Assembly: GCF_003012935.1 (NCBI RefSeq)
Contig: NZ_PUDR01000005.1
Span: 62,001 to 126,000, forward strand
Reading direction: 5' to 3'
Length of the DNA: 64,000 nt
Source of the DNA: Pannonibacter carbonis
GTDB taxonomy: Bacteria; Pseudomonadota; Alphaproteobacteria; Rhizobiales; Stappiaceae
A model generated the notes under the pieces. That model was not told where the DNA came from, made no database searches, and was given only the letters and a program-made list of their open reading frames with translations. Below are positions 45,701 to 54,749 of the stretch, piece after piece. How positions within the stretch are numbered: position 1 is the stretch's first letter; each line of letters begins with the position of its first letter. Made by a program: the position numbers and the translations under genes.

Positions 45701-46174
45701 ATGGCGCTCAAGGTAGAGTTGAAGCCAGGCGAGAGGATCATCGTTGGCGACAGCGTCATTACCAATGACAACCAGCGCACGCGGCTCTTCATAGAAGGCC
45801 AGGCGCCAATTCTCCGCGAGAAGGATATCCTGACTCCAGCTACGGCAGACACGCCCGCCAAGCGGATCTATCTTGCTGTGCAGTTGATGTATCTTTCGGC
45901 CGATATAGAGAAAATTAAGGACGACTACTTTACACTGGTCAACGACATTATCCGGGCAGCGCCGAGTACCATTCCTTATGTTACAAAGGTGAGTAACTCG
46001 ATCCTGGGAGGTGCCTTCTACAAGGCTCTGAAGGAAGCAAAGAAGCTTATCGAGTACGAGAGGACGCTTATCAGTCATGTACAAGCAGGCAGCACAGGCT
46101 TATCAGAAAACGAGCCAGGTCGCCGTTTCCCCGCGGGAACTGGAAGCGACGATCCTGATGAAGGCGGCCGCTAG
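45701..46174 (+). CDS. flbT: Flagellin mRNA regulator FlbT
   Basis: The 157-residue protein has the FlbT sequence (MALKVELKPGERIIVGDSVITNDNQRTRLFIEGQAPILREKDIL; AKRIYLAVQLMYLSADIEKIKDDYFTLVNDIIRAAP). In Caulobacter FlbT binds the flagellin mRNA leader and destabilises it until the hook is complete. The last 33 residues or so (SHVQAGSTGLSENEPGRRFPAG...) are unlike the family and are encoded in the region that also starts flaF, giving a 98-nt overlap in another frame. A lost stop codon may have extended the protein. Confidence 0.93.
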   Translation: MALKVELKPGERIIVGDSVITNDNQRTRLFIEGQAPILREKDILTPATADTPAKRIYLAVQLMYLSADIEKIKDDYFTLVNDIIRAAPSTIPYVTKVSNSILGGAFYKALKEAKKLIEYERTLISHVQAGSTGLSENEPGRRFPAGTGSDDPDEGGR

Positions 46175-46460
46175 ACTGCAGCTTGTCAAGGACGAGTGGG
46201 ACGAGACCTCCTTCGCCGAAAAGGACGAGGCTCTGACCTACAACCGCAAGCTCTGGACCATTCTGGTGACTTCAGTCACCAACCCGGAAAATCCGCTGCC
46301 GCAACCGATCAAGGACAACATTGCCACGCTCGGCGTGTTCATCTTCCGCCACACAATGGACATCCTGATCGACCCGCAGCCGGAAAAGCTGAACACGCTG
46401 ATTTCGATCAACCGCAGCATTGCGGAAGGCCTACGCGCCCAACCGGCCGCTGCGACCTGA
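46077..46460 (+). CDS. flaF: Flagellar biosynthesis regulator FlaF
   Basis: The 127-residue protein matches FlaF (MYKQAAQAYQKTSQVAVSPRELEATILMKAAARLQLVKDEWD; YNRKLWTILVTSVTNPENPLPQPIKDNIATLGVFIFRHTMDIL). FlaF promotes flagellin translation and secretion and opposes FlbT. Its ATG at 46077 lies 98 nt inside flbT, in a different frame. The N-terminus YQ-A/S-PRELEA is typical, so the start is likely genuine. A terminator follows at 46487. Confidence 0.93.
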   Translation: MYKQAAQAYQKTSQVAVSPRELEATILMKAAARLQLVKDEWDETSFAEKDEALTYNRKLWTILVTSVTNPENPLPQPIKDNIATLGVFIFRHTMDILIDPQPEKLNTLISINRSIAEGLRAQPAAAT

Positions 46461-46486
46461 TACCGATCGCGACATCCAGACACTGA

Positions 46487-46517
46487 AAGGCCGCTGCGAT
46501 CTGATCGCGCGGCCTTT
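46487..46517 (+). terminator. Terminator after flaF
   Basis: AAAGGCCGC near 46487 pairs with GCGGCCTTT near 46517 around a 12-nt loop. It lies between convergent flaF and flgL and probably stops transcription from both sides. Confidence 0.75.
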
Positions 46518-46545
46518 CTGATTTCTATGGGCTTCAGAGTATGCG

Positions 46546-48084
46546 TCAGAGATAATCGGCCAGCGACATCTTCATGGCAATCGCGGATGCCCTGTAGGAG
46601 GCTTCCAGCATGGTCTGGAGTTGCAGGATCTCAACCGCAAGGGTTTCCTTGTCGACACCTTCGATATCCGCGATGGTGCCCTGATAACCGGACTTCAGCA
46701 CAGTGTGGCGTTCAGCGGTGTATTCGATCGACCGGAAGGCGATGGCCACCTCAGTCGTTATGTCGACAATGCCGGACCGGGCCGTCCCTTGCGGCTGGAT
46801 GGTTGCCTTCATCCTGTCGGCGAGCGCGGTGTAGTATTTTTCGTCCGTGGACGTGTTGCCAGAAAAGTCGCCAGCGATGAATGTCGAGAGTGACTTGATC
46901 ACGTCGGTCAGTCCCTGCTCATTGGCGCGAACGCCGTAGCCAAGGCGCAGATTGTCATCGACAGCCGCTATTTTGTCCTGCCTGGGATCACTGGTGGGCG
47001 TGTTTTCGCCGATGTACCAGGACGTGGTCGTCGCCGAACCATCCATCAACGATGTGGCCGTGTCAAAGGGAGGGCCATTCACCCGCATTGGCGGATTGCC
47101 ACCAAAGCTGTCAAAGAAGGAACTCGCCGCCCATTCATCGGAGGCAGCGCGCAAGGTTGTGCTCGCTTCTTCCTTGAGGGCGTCGGTAACTGCCGTGCGC
47201 AGGTTCGCAGCGGTCTCGGCCAGATCAGCACCAATGAGGAAGGTATTCTTCGTGTTACCGCTTACAGCCGACGTCAACTCGATCTTTGTCGTCCGCTCGC
47301 CAGCCGGAGGTAATGCGAGTTCAAGGGTGATTTTCTGGCCAGGCAAAGGTTGCCCGGTAAACTCCACGCCAAAACTGTCCGGATCGACACCCGTCGGCGC
47401 GGTCAGGGTAAGATTGCTAAGATCTGATGTCACAGCCTTGATATCAAAGCCGAAGTTATGCGCACCATCCTCTGTCACCGTGAAAGAGGACGTCAAGGGG
47501 GCACCGAAGCCGTCCAGCGTTGTCGTCAATGCCGACATGTCCAACCGGCCCAGTTCGCTTGCCCCACGATTGGCTTGCCAGAACTCGGACAGCACCTGCT
47601 TCAACCCGGCCTTGCCGTCAACGCCGTCGAGAATCTCCTTCATCTGACGAACGGGATTGGTGCTGGAATCACTGCCACCAAACAGATAGTGCCCGCCAAC
47701 CTCAGAGTTCAGAAGGCTGATCGCTTCCGTCAGCAGGATTTCTGCCGTTGCCTGGGTCGAGGTCTGACCATCAGCCTGGAGCTCGAAGTTATTGATATCC
47801 ATGGCATCTTTTGCCTGGATCCGTAACTTTTCAAGGCGGTCAAGATTGATGTTGAGCGTCTTGATATGCAGACGGCTCATCGTGATCGTTTCCTGATAGG
47901 CCTCGATCCGCTTCACCTTCTGGGTGAGTTCCAGATCAAGCCCGCGCTGATTGCCGACACCGCCATAGGTGGTTGCGACCTTGCCTGTCGCCAGTTGGCC
48001 GGTCTTTTCCGTCAGCGTCCTGCTGAGCGTCGTCAACTGCTGGGTCAGATACCCGCGTGACGAAGTGATGGACCCGATAGCCAT
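46546..48084 (-). CDS. flgL: Hook-filament junction protein FlgL
   Basis: The 512-residue protein has a flagellin-like N-terminal helix pair (SRGYLTQQLTTLSRTLTEKTGQLATGKVATTYGGVGNQRG), the FlgL-typical GGHYLFGGSDSSTNPV motif at about 135-150, a central variable region and a C-terminal helical core (VDITTEVAIAFRSIEYTAERHTVLKSGYQGTIADIEGVDKETLAVEILQLQTMLEASYRASAIAMKMSLADYL). It joins the hook to the filament. It lies 8 bp after flgK; larger than enterobacterial FlgL (317 residues). Confidence 0.92.
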   Translation of the reverse strand: MAIGSITSSRGYLTQQLTTLSRTLTEKTGQLATGKVATTYGGVGNQRGLDLELTQKVKRIEAYQETITMSRLHIKTLNINLDRLEKLRIQAKDAMDINNFELQADGQTSTQATAEILLTEAISLLNSEVGGHYLFGGSDSSTNPVRQMKEILDGVDGKAGLKQVLSEFWQANRGASELGRLDMSALTTTLDGFGAPLTSSFTVTEDGAHNFGFDIKAVTSDLSNLTLTAPTGVDPDSFGVEFTGQPLPGQKITLELALPPAGERTTKIELTSAVSGNTKNTFLIGADLAETAANLRTAVTDALKEEASTTLRAASDEWAASSFFDSFGGNPPMRVNGPPFDTATSLMDGSATTTSWYIGENTPTSDPRQDKIAAVDDNLRLGYGVRANEQGLTDVIKSLSTFIAGDFSGNTSTDEKYYTALADRMKATIQPQGTARSGIVDITTEVAIAFRSIEYTAERHTVLKSGYQGTIADIEGVDKETLAVEILQLQTMLEASYRASAIAMKMSLADYL

Positions 48085-48092
48085 ACGAACCT

Positions 48093-49946
48093 CTAGACAG
48101 AGTTCAGGAGAACATCAAACATTTCACGCGTAGCCTGCATCACGCGCGCATTCGCCGAGTATGCATTCTGTAACTGGATCAGAAATCCAAGCTCAGCATC
48201 CATATCAACCTTGTAGTCTTCTTCGTATCGGATAGCGAGATTTTGAGTTAACGTCGTTCGGGCACTTGATGTTTGCTTCGCGGTCTCAGCCTGCTCACCC
48301 TGATAGGAAACAAGCTGGTTGACGAATCCCATCACTGTCCCTTTGAACGGGTCCCCTTCCGTCCCGATTCCCATCGAAGCATCGAAGGAAAAGTTGGTCT
48401 TGCTCAGCGCATCAAGCAGGTACTGCGGCCGCGAGGAGTCCTTTGGTGAGTTCGTCGTCGGCGTCGTCTGGTAATTGACCAGCTTGGAACTGTCGGACTT
48501 CAAAGTCAGGTCGAGCGAAATGGAGCGCGCGAACCCGGTCCGCTGGCCACCGTTCTCCAGTGCCCCCGTATAAAGCTCCTGGCCGTTGCGACCGTCCACG
48601 AACACCGCAAGCCCCAGCCCCTGGTTGGAGGAGGCCGTCGTGGTGACATTGGCAGACAGGGACTTGGCAACGGTGTTGGTACCCGAATCTCCCAAAACAC
48701 GCAGCTTGCCCGTTCCGTCATCTGCTACAGCGAGATTGGAGCCGATCAGGGCCGTCGCGATCTGCGCGATATAGTTCGCAGGTGTCCCGCTCGAGATATC
48801 AATGCCGAAGACAATATCGTCGGGCCTGGCCGTGGTGGACGCGGCCAAGGGCAACAGTGCCGGATCCTTCACTGCAACAAAGCTGACATTCCGCGTCGTT
48901 CCACCACTGTCGACATAGGACAGCGACACCGTGTTCCCTGCCTGCAAGCCGGCAATATCGAGGGTGAACCCGGTCTCGGGTCCCACTGTCGTCTCCGTGC
49001 TCGCAACATTCACGTTCGAGAAGGCGAGCGACAACTGGGAAGCCAATTCATCAAGCTGGGCCTGAGCCTCCGTCAGCGTCTCGTCCCGCAGATTGACAAG
49101 CGCCATCATGGATCCGGAGCGAGAGGCCGAAACAAGATCGTAGGGCGTCCCACCGGGTGTCACGACCGTAATCGTGTTGCCGTCCTGCCCCGGCTTCAAG
49201 GTTCCGGTCGGCCTGAACTCCAGTTTGGCGGCCTGACCATCGCTGTAAAGGATCTGTCCGGAATAGGTGTTGATCCGCGTGAAGCCGTTGTTGTCGAACG
49301 AGACAGACACATCAAGGTAGCTCGATATCTGCTCAAGATAACGATCCCGCTGATCGTACAGATCAACGCCCGGCATGCCCGTCAGCTTGGCCGACTGGAT
49401 TTCCTTGTCGATTTCCTGGATCCGCGCGAGCAACTGATTGACTTCACCGACCTGATTGCCAATCGCGCTGTCGGCGCGTGTTCGCATGTTCTGCAGGTCT
49501 TCGTAGGTCGAATTCAAGCGACGAGCGAGAAGATCGGCAGTGCCGAGAAACTCCTGGCGCGCGGCATAACTGTCTGGCGCACTTACGAGACTGGCCAAAT
49601 TGGTGTTCAACTTGGACATCAACGAGGGCAACGATGACGAGTCTCCGAGAGACCCGATCGTCCGGTCGATCTCACTGGTATAGGCGTGCCTAGTATTGGC
49701 AAAAGCGGTCTGGGCAAGGCTGTCCCAGTAGTTACCCTGGATTGCCCGATCAATATCGCGCCGAATGTTGCTGGTCAGCAAACCGGAAACATTGCCGTGC
49801 TTGTCAAAATAGACATTCGCCTCGACGCGCTTGGCCGTATAGCCTGCGGTGTTGGCGTTGGCAATGTTTGCAGCCGTCACATCGATCTGACGCTGATTGT
49901 GAGTCAGGCCGAACAAGGCGGTGTTGAGGGCAGACGTCAAACTCAT
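48093..49946 (-). CDS. flgK: Hook-associated protein FlgK
   Basis: The 617-residue protein begins MSLTSALNTALFGLTHNQRQIDVTAANIANANTAGYTAKRVE and ends LGFLIQLQNAYSANARVMQATREMFDVLLNSV, the axial-protein termini of FlgK, with QLLARIQEIDKEIQSAKLTG and DQRDRYLEQISSYLDV in the D1 region. It is the first hook-filament junction protein. ATG 49946 is preceded by GGAGG 5 nt upstream; an earlier start at 50003 would add 19 Ala/Pro residues without support. A hairpin at 49972-50001 separates it from flgE. Confidence 0.95.
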   Translation of the reverse strand: MSLTSALNTALFGLTHNQRQIDVTAANIANANTAGYTAKRVEANVYFDKHGNVSGLLTSNIRRDIDRAIQGNYWDSLAQTAFANTRHAYTSEIDRTIGSLGDSSSLPSLMSKLNTNLASLVSAPDSYAARQEFLGTADLLARRLNSTYEDLQNMRTRADSAIGNQVGEVNQLLARIQEIDKEIQSAKLTGMPGVDLYDQRDRYLEQISSYLDVSVSFDNNGFTRINTYSGQILYSDGQAAKLEFRPTGTLKPGQDGNTITVVTPGGTPYDLVSASRSGSMMALVNLRDETLTEAQAQLDELASQLSLAFSNVNVASTETTVGPETGFTLDIAGLQAGNTVSLSYVDSGGTTRNVSFVAVKDPALLPLAASTTARPDDIVFGIDISSGTPANYIAQIATALIGSNLAVADDGTGKLRVLGDSGTNTVAKSLSANVTTTASSNQGLGLAVFVDGRNGQELYTGALENGGQRTGFARSISLDLTLKSDSSKLVNYQTTPTTNSPKDSSRPQYLLDALSKTNFSFDASMGIGTEGDPFKGTVMGFVNQLVSYQGEQAETAKQTSSARTTLTQNLAIRYEEDYKVDMDAELGFLIQLQNAYSANARVMQATREMFDVLLNSV

Positions 49947-49971
49947 ATGCGCCTCCGGACCCTTACCTTTC

Positions 49972-50001
49972 GGTGGGGCGGCCGGAGCAGCCGCCCTCAC
50001 C
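49972..50001 (-). promoter_or_regulatory. Intercistronic hairpin between flgE and flgK
   Basis: GGTGGGGCGGC (49972-49982) pairs with GCCGCCCTCACC (about 49990-50001) with one bulge. It lies between the hook gene, whose product is abundant, and the low-copy junction genes. Confidence 0.4.
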
Positions 50002-50017
50002 ATTCACGTTTCCCGCG

Positions 50018-51403
50018 TCAGCGGATCATGTTGAGAGCGCTGTTCAGCATTTCGTCGGCAGAGGTAACGACCTTGGAATTGGCCGAATAGGCTTGCTGAG
50101 TGATGATCAACTTGGCGAACTCGGCTGCGATATCCGCATTGGATGCCTCGTAGCTGTTGGACAGCACCGAGCCACCCTCTCCATAGACCGGCACACCGGA
50201 CAAAGGCGTCGCAGCAAATGCAGCACCATCGACGCGACGCAGATTATGCTCGGCGCTGAAAGTCGCGATCGGGATCTCGTAAATCGCCAGCTGCTGCTGA
50301 TTTGAATAAGAGGCAGTCACACGACCAGCCGCGTCGATGGTCACGCCAACGACCTGACCAGCTGCATAACCGTCCTGGTTCAATGCAACAGATGAGGCAA
50401 GACCCTTGGGATCAGCATATTGGGTGAGCGCATCGTTTTTGAAGGAGAACTGAATGTTGCCAGCATTTACGCCGCCAACCGTCAGGTTATCGATCACGAA
50501 TCCTGCGCCACCAGGCGCCAGTGTGTTGGGAGCCTGCGGCGTCAAGACGTCCATCTTCCCAGCCGCCGTGAAGGTCGCCTCGCCGATCAGGTTCCACATC
50601 ACATCCGCAGGCGCTGCGGTCGCAGCATTCAGACCAGCCGAGTAATAGGCGTTCCAGGTGTTCGGTCCGGTTTGCGCCCAACGAACCTCGACGTTCAACG
50701 GCGCACCATTCTGATCATAAGACGTGATGGACTGACCGGAGATAGACGAATCCAGGAAGTCCTGGAGATCCGCATTGGTGATATTTGATGTCGCGGTAAT
50801 AGCGCCCGAAGTATCAAGATACTGGCTGCCCGGCACCGTCTTGTCTGCGTTCTTTGTCAGCGGATAAGTCGGAAGGTTGGCCTGATAGCGGATTTCGGAC
50901 GTCGCCTTGGCAGCCATCGGCTTCTTGGATATCTGGATGACAGTGGCGTTGTCACCCACGGCATTGCCCGTCAAGGGATCGAGCTGGAACCCCTTGAGGA
51001 AGTAACCTGCGCTGTTGACCAGGTAGCCGTTCTCGTCCAGCTCGAAGTCGCCGGCACGCGAGTAATACTCGGCATCTGCAAAGGTCGTCTGGCCATCAAT
51101 GACATCGGCAGCCTTGGTAACGACAAAGTAGCCTTTGCCGTTAATTGCCAGATAGGTGTCGACCTGGGACGCAACGATGGCACCCGAGACCGTGTTGGTT
51201 GCGCGCGACGTTGCCAGCGTGGTGCCAGCGACCTGCTTGCCCTGCACTGCACCACCACTCGACACAAGGTCGGCAAAGGTGGTGTCAAGGCGCTTGTAGC
51301 CGATCGTCTGTGAGTTGGCGACGTTGCCCGAAATGTTCTCAAGCGCCTTCGACTGAGCCGTAAGGCCGGAAGTCGCCGCATTGATTGCCCCGTAAATACT
51401 CAT
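50018..51403 (-). CDS. flgE: Flagellar hook protein FlgE
   Basis: The 461-residue protein begins MSIYGAINAATSGLTAQSKALENISGNVANSQTIGYKRLDTTFADL, has the hook YLAINGKGYFVVTKAADVIDG and AEYYSRAGDFELDENGYLVNSAGYFLKG motifs, and ends ASNADIAAEFAKLIITQQAYSANSKVVTSADEMLNSALNMIR. It polymerises into the hook. ATG 51403 gives the typical N-terminus; the in-frame start at 51469 is rejected. It heads flgE-flgK-flgL. Confidence 0.96.
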   Translation of the reverse strand: MSIYGAINAATSGLTAQSKALENISGNVANSQTIGYKRLDTTFADLVSSGGAVQGKQVAGTTLATSRATNTVSGAIVASQVDTYLAINGKGYFVVTKAADVIDGQTTFADAEYYSRAGDFELDENGYLVNSAGYFLKGFQLDPLTGNAVGDNATVIQISKKPMAAKATSEIRYQANLPTYPLTKNADKTVPGSQYLDTSGAITATSNITNADLQDFLDSSISGQSITSYDQNGAPLNVEVRWAQTGPNTWNAYYSAGLNAATAAPADVMWNLIGEATFTAAGKMDVLTPQAPNTLAPGGAGFVIDNLTVGGVNAGNIQFSFKNDALTQYADPKGLASSVALNQDGYAAGQVVGVTIDAAGRVTASYSNQQQLAIYEIPIATFSAEHNLRRVDGAAFAATPLSGVPVYGEGGSVLSNSYEASNADIAAEFAKLIITQQAYSANSKVVTSADEMLNSALNMIR

Positions 51404-51686
51404 TCCGCTTCCTCTTGGACTCAATAAAACAGGAATGGCCCTGCACCTTCCTCGCAAACGGCGTGCCAATCGGGGAAAACAATTTAAATCATTGAATTAA
51501 TTGAAAAAGGCCAGAACCCCGCATGAACTGCGGCTTGGCATCATGGGAGCATTCCTGCCGGGCCACGGCAAAAGCTGCCGGGGCACCGGGAAAAACACGC
51601 CGTGTGCAGCAAGGCCGGGCAAGACTTGCACGCCCCAGTCCCCGGCCCTACTCTCCGGCGCAAAACCAGATGGAGCCGACGCGCAG

Positions 51687-52532
51687 ATGCGATTCAATGG
51701 GACGACGAGTTATATTGCCACCGAAGACCTCCGGGTTGCGGTCAACGCGGCGGTCACTCTGGAGCGGCCGCTGCTGGTCAAGGGCGAACCGGGGACCGGC
51801 AAGACCGTTCTGGCCCACGAGGTGGCTGCAGCCTTGGGTGCGCCCCTGCTCGAATGGCATGTCAAGTCGACCACCAAGGCGCAGCAGGGACTTTATGAGT
51901 ATGACGCCGTGTCGCGCCTTCGCGACAGCCAGCTTGGCGACGAGAGGGTCAAGGACATCCGCAACTACATCCGCAAGGGCAAGCTCTGGGATGCCTTTGC
52001 CAGCGACGTCCGGCCAGTCCTCTTGATCGACGAGATCGATAAGGCCGACATCGAGTTTCCCAATGACCTGCTGCAGGAACTCGACCGGATGGAGTTCCAT
52101 GTCTACGAGACCGGCGAACTGGTGAAAGCCCGGCAAAGGCCGGTTGTGATCATCACCTCGAACAACGAGAAGGACCTGCCCGACGCATTCCTGCGTCGAT
52201 GCTTCTTTCACTACATCAAGTTCCCCGACCGGGAGACCATGGCCGAAATCGTCGCCGTGCATTTTCCAGGTCTCAAGGACCGACTGCTGCGCGAAGCCCT
52301 GTCGCTGTTCTATGACATCCGCGATGTGGCAGGGCTCAAGAAGAAACCTTCCACCTCGGAACTGCTCGACTGGATCAAGCTGCTGCTCAACGAGGATATC
52401 GATCCTTCGGTGCTAAGGGAAAGGGACCCCAAGCACTTGATTCCGCCCCTGCACGGGGCACTGCTCAAGAACGAGCAGGATGTGCATCTGTTCGAGCGGC
52501 TTGCATTCATGACACGGCGCGAGCAACGCTGA
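51687..52532 (+). CDS. MoxR-family AAA+ ATPase
   Basis: The 281-residue protein has Walker A GEPGTGKT (33-40), Walker B LLIDEID (112-118) and the MoxR sensor-type segment ITSNNEKDLPDAFLRRCFFHYIKFPD. MoxR ATPases work with VWA proteins to insert metals or reshape protein complexes. The usual partner, a CoxE-type VWA protein, is at 59161-60336, 6.6 kb away. ATG 51687 follows GGAG; in-frame sequence from 51501 is not conserved. The partner complex is unknown. Confidence 0.93.
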   Translation: MRFNGTTSYIATEDLRVAVNAAVTLERPLLVKGEPGTGKTVLAHEVAAALGAPLLEWHVKSTTKAQQGLYEYDAVSRLRDSQLGDERVKDIRNYIRKGKLWDAFASDVRPVLLIDEIDKADIEFPNDLLQELDRMEFHVYETGELVKARQRPVVIITSNNEKDLPDAFLRRCFFHYIKFPDRETMAEIVAVHFPGLKDRLLREALSLFYDIRDVAGLKKKPSTSELLDWIKLLLNEDIDPSVLRERDPKHLIPPLHGALLKNEQDVHLFERLAFMTRREQR

Positions 52533-52535
52533 ACC

Positions 52536-53102
52536 ATGCAACACCCGTGTCGCCTCACCGCCCCTGCCTGGCTCGCCGCCTGCCTGATCGTGTCAGGCCT
52601 GTTGCAGCCGACATCAGCGCTTGCGCAGACGGCAGCCCCAAAGGTGCAGAGCGAATACGAAGCCGGCTGGGTCAATGATGCGCTTGGCATGCGCCATTTT
52701 TCCGGGCTGAGTTGCCCCAACCGGCTTGGAGACCTGACCCGGACCAAGGTGCTGGCCGCCGCCCGGACCCGCCTTGCCGGCTGCATCTATACCTCCGAAC
52801 GGGGCATGCAACTGGTTGTCCGGCAGCATGCGCCGGAAACGGGGCGGGATGAGGCAAGGCGCTTTGCCGATGCCTATCAGAAAGCCGGCTATGCCCTGTT
52901 GCGCCTCAGCGGCGTCGCCGAGCAGGGCATTACCTTCCGGACGGGTGGCACCGACAAGCGAGCCCTTCTGGAAAGCTTTTGGCACCTGACTGGCCGCTCT
53001 TCCGACTATTCGCTCTGGATTTCCTACAGCTTGCCAGAGCACGAAACCCTGCTGGAACCGGCCTTTCAGGAAATCACGGAGCAGTTGGCGCGTCTGAGGT
53101 AA
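52536..53102 (+). CDS. Exported hypothetical protein
   Basis: The 188-residue protein has a signal peptide (about 1-31, ending ALAQ). The mature part has a Cys pair (LSCPNRLG; LAGCIYTSERG), a helix with DEARRFADAYQKAGY, and a conserved-looking SYSLPEHETLLEPAFQEI end. I do not recognise a family. It starts 3 bp after the moxR stop, so it is probably co-transcribed with it. Its 3' end overlaps the convergent oxidoreductase gene by 29 bp. Confidence 0.7.
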   Translation: MQHPCRLTAPAWLAACLIVSGLLQPTSALAQTAAPKVQSEYEAGWVNDALGMRHFSGLSCPNRLGDLTRTKVLAAARTRLAGCIYTSERGMQLVVRQHAPETGRDEARRFADAYQKAGYALLRLSGVAEQGITFRTGGTDKRALLESFWHLTGRSSDYSLWISYSLPEHETLLEPAFQEITEQLARLR

Positions 53103-54447
53103 CCGGCCGTTTCGGGGAAACGGTCGAAGATCCGGCAGCCGAACCACGGCGATGCCGCCATTCCCCGGCCCGGTCGAGCACTTGCATGCGCCAATATTCA
53201 AGCTGGGCGGCGATGCGGCCGGCAAAACCGCCACCCCAGGTCGCCTCGAAGGGTGCAAACAGACGCCAGCGATCATCCTGATCTGCAATGGCCGAGGCGA
53301 TCAACTGTCCGGCCATCGCGGTTGTGTTGAGACCATGTCCGCCAAAGGCCGTGGCAACCCAGAGCCCGCGCCGGATCATGCCGATGAGCGGCATCTTGTG
53401 GCGGGCATAGCCCATCAGCCCGGACCAGGCGAAGTCCACCTGAAAATCACCGAGCTGCGGATAGATGCGCCGAATGTCGGCCTTGAGCATATCCGCCAGC
53501 CGGCCCGATTCTGCCCGCCGGGTTGTGATGCGTCCACCCCACAGCAGCCGGTCGCCCCCGACGACGCGATAGTAATCCCCTGCCCTGCGCCTGTCTGACA
53601 GCGCGCCCCGGAAAGCGATCGTCTCGCGCAGCCGCTCGCCAAATGGTTCGCTGGTGATGACATAGGTGGCAACGGGCAGGACAGCACGGTCCACCGGTCG
53701 ATAGGTATGATTGAGAACACCATAGGCGCTGGTCGCCAGAACCACCTGCTCGCAGTGGACGACGCCCCGGTCCGTCTCGACACGCCAGCCGGCGCCGACA
53801 TCGGCGATCCGGTGCACTGGACTGGCCTCGAAGATCCATACCCCGGCGGCCCGGCAGCGGTCGCTCATCAGTGCCGTATAGGCCAGCGGATCGATTTGAA
53901 ACGCGGACGGGTCATGCAGCGCGTCGAAGTAAGTCGACGTCGCCAGCATCGACGCGACCTTGTCGCGGGACCACAGATCCAGCTTGCAACCGTAGTTCTC
54001 CGCCATTTTTGTCTGGCGCTGCTGCAGGGCCTTGAGTTCGGGCCGGCGAGACAGGCTGAGCGCACCGCGACCGGCAACAATGTCACGCCGGTCGCTTGCA
54101 ATGATGGTTTCGGCGACATACTGGACGCCCAGGCGGGACAGGTCGAACAGGGCCCGGGCATTGGCCGGTCCAACCCGGGTCTCGACCGCATCGATGCTTT
54201 CGGCAAAGCCGCAGGAGACAAATCCGGCATTGCGCCCCGACGCACCCCAGCCAATCCGATCCGCCTCAATAAGGACAACGCGCCGCCCCTGACGGGCAAG
54301 CTCGAACGCTGTGGTCAGTCCGGCAAGACCACCGCCGATGACACAGATCTCGGCATGCGCCCGGCCATCGAGACCGATGAAGGCGGTATCGTCAGCAGAC
54401 CGGATCGCACGGTAGTATGATGCGACATGCGCATGTGGAATGGACAC
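53074..54447 (-). CDS. FAD-dependent oxidoreductase (DAO / PuuB-like)
   Basis: The 457-residue protein has an N-terminal dinucleotide-binding motif ICVIGGGLAGLTTAFELARQGRRVVLIEADRIGWGASGRNAGFV and the D-amino-acid-oxidase fold, with LVVGGDRLLWGGRI-like and AFGGHGLNTTAMAGQLIAS segments. It resembles gamma-glutamylputrescine oxidase and related amine or amino-acid oxidases; substrate unknown. The GTG at 54447 follows GGTGGGGG. It is on the opposite strand to its neighbours and interrupts the moxR/VWA region. Confidence 0.9.
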   Translation of the reverse strand: MSIPHAHVASYYRAIRSADDTAFIGLDGRAHAEICVIGGGLAGLTTAFELARQGRRVVLIEADRIGWGASGRNAGFVSCGFAESIDAVETRVGPANARALFDLSRLGVQYVAETIIASDRRDIVAGRGALSLSRRPELKALQQRQTKMAENYGCKLDLWSRDKVASMLATSTYFDALHDPSAFQIDPLAYTALMSDRCRAAGVWIFEASPVHRIADVGAGWRVETDRGVVHCEQVVLATSAYGVLNHTYRPVDRAVLPVATYVITSEPFGERLRETIAFRGALSDRRRAGDYYRVVGGDRLLWGGRITTRRAESGRLADMLKADIRRIYPQLGDFQVDFAWSGLMGYARHKMPLIGMIRRGLWVATAFGGHGLNTTAMAGQLIASAIADQDDRWRLFAPFEATWGGGFAGRIAAQLEYWRMQVLDRAGEWRHRRGSAAGSSTVSPKRPVTSDAPTAP

Positions 54448-54749
54448 GACACCCCCACCATTCGCCTCACCCACACTGGTCCTATTCAATCCGGCTGACA
54501 CCCGCAACAGAAAAGCAAAACTAACGCATAGGCAAATTTAAATTTTAAGAATTAACTATACAACGTCGATACTCCGGAAGAACACTGTCTGGCTGAATTA
54601 ATTTTCAAGGAACTGTAAAACTAGAACAGATCCAGCTCGAAGAATGAGCTGAACACATCAGGTTTCGTCGCAAATCGTCACGCCAAAGCATTGGCTATAC
54701 CGTGCGGAGGGGGATCTGCTAGAAATTCAGACAGCAACGGGAGTGTGCC
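54448..54749. other. AT-rich intergenic region
   Basis: This 302-bp region between divergent genes is distinctly AT-rich from 54510 to 54690. It holds a small hairpin, CAGCTC (54633-54638) with GAGCTG (54646-54651). I see no gene or clear promoter. Confidence 0.5.
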
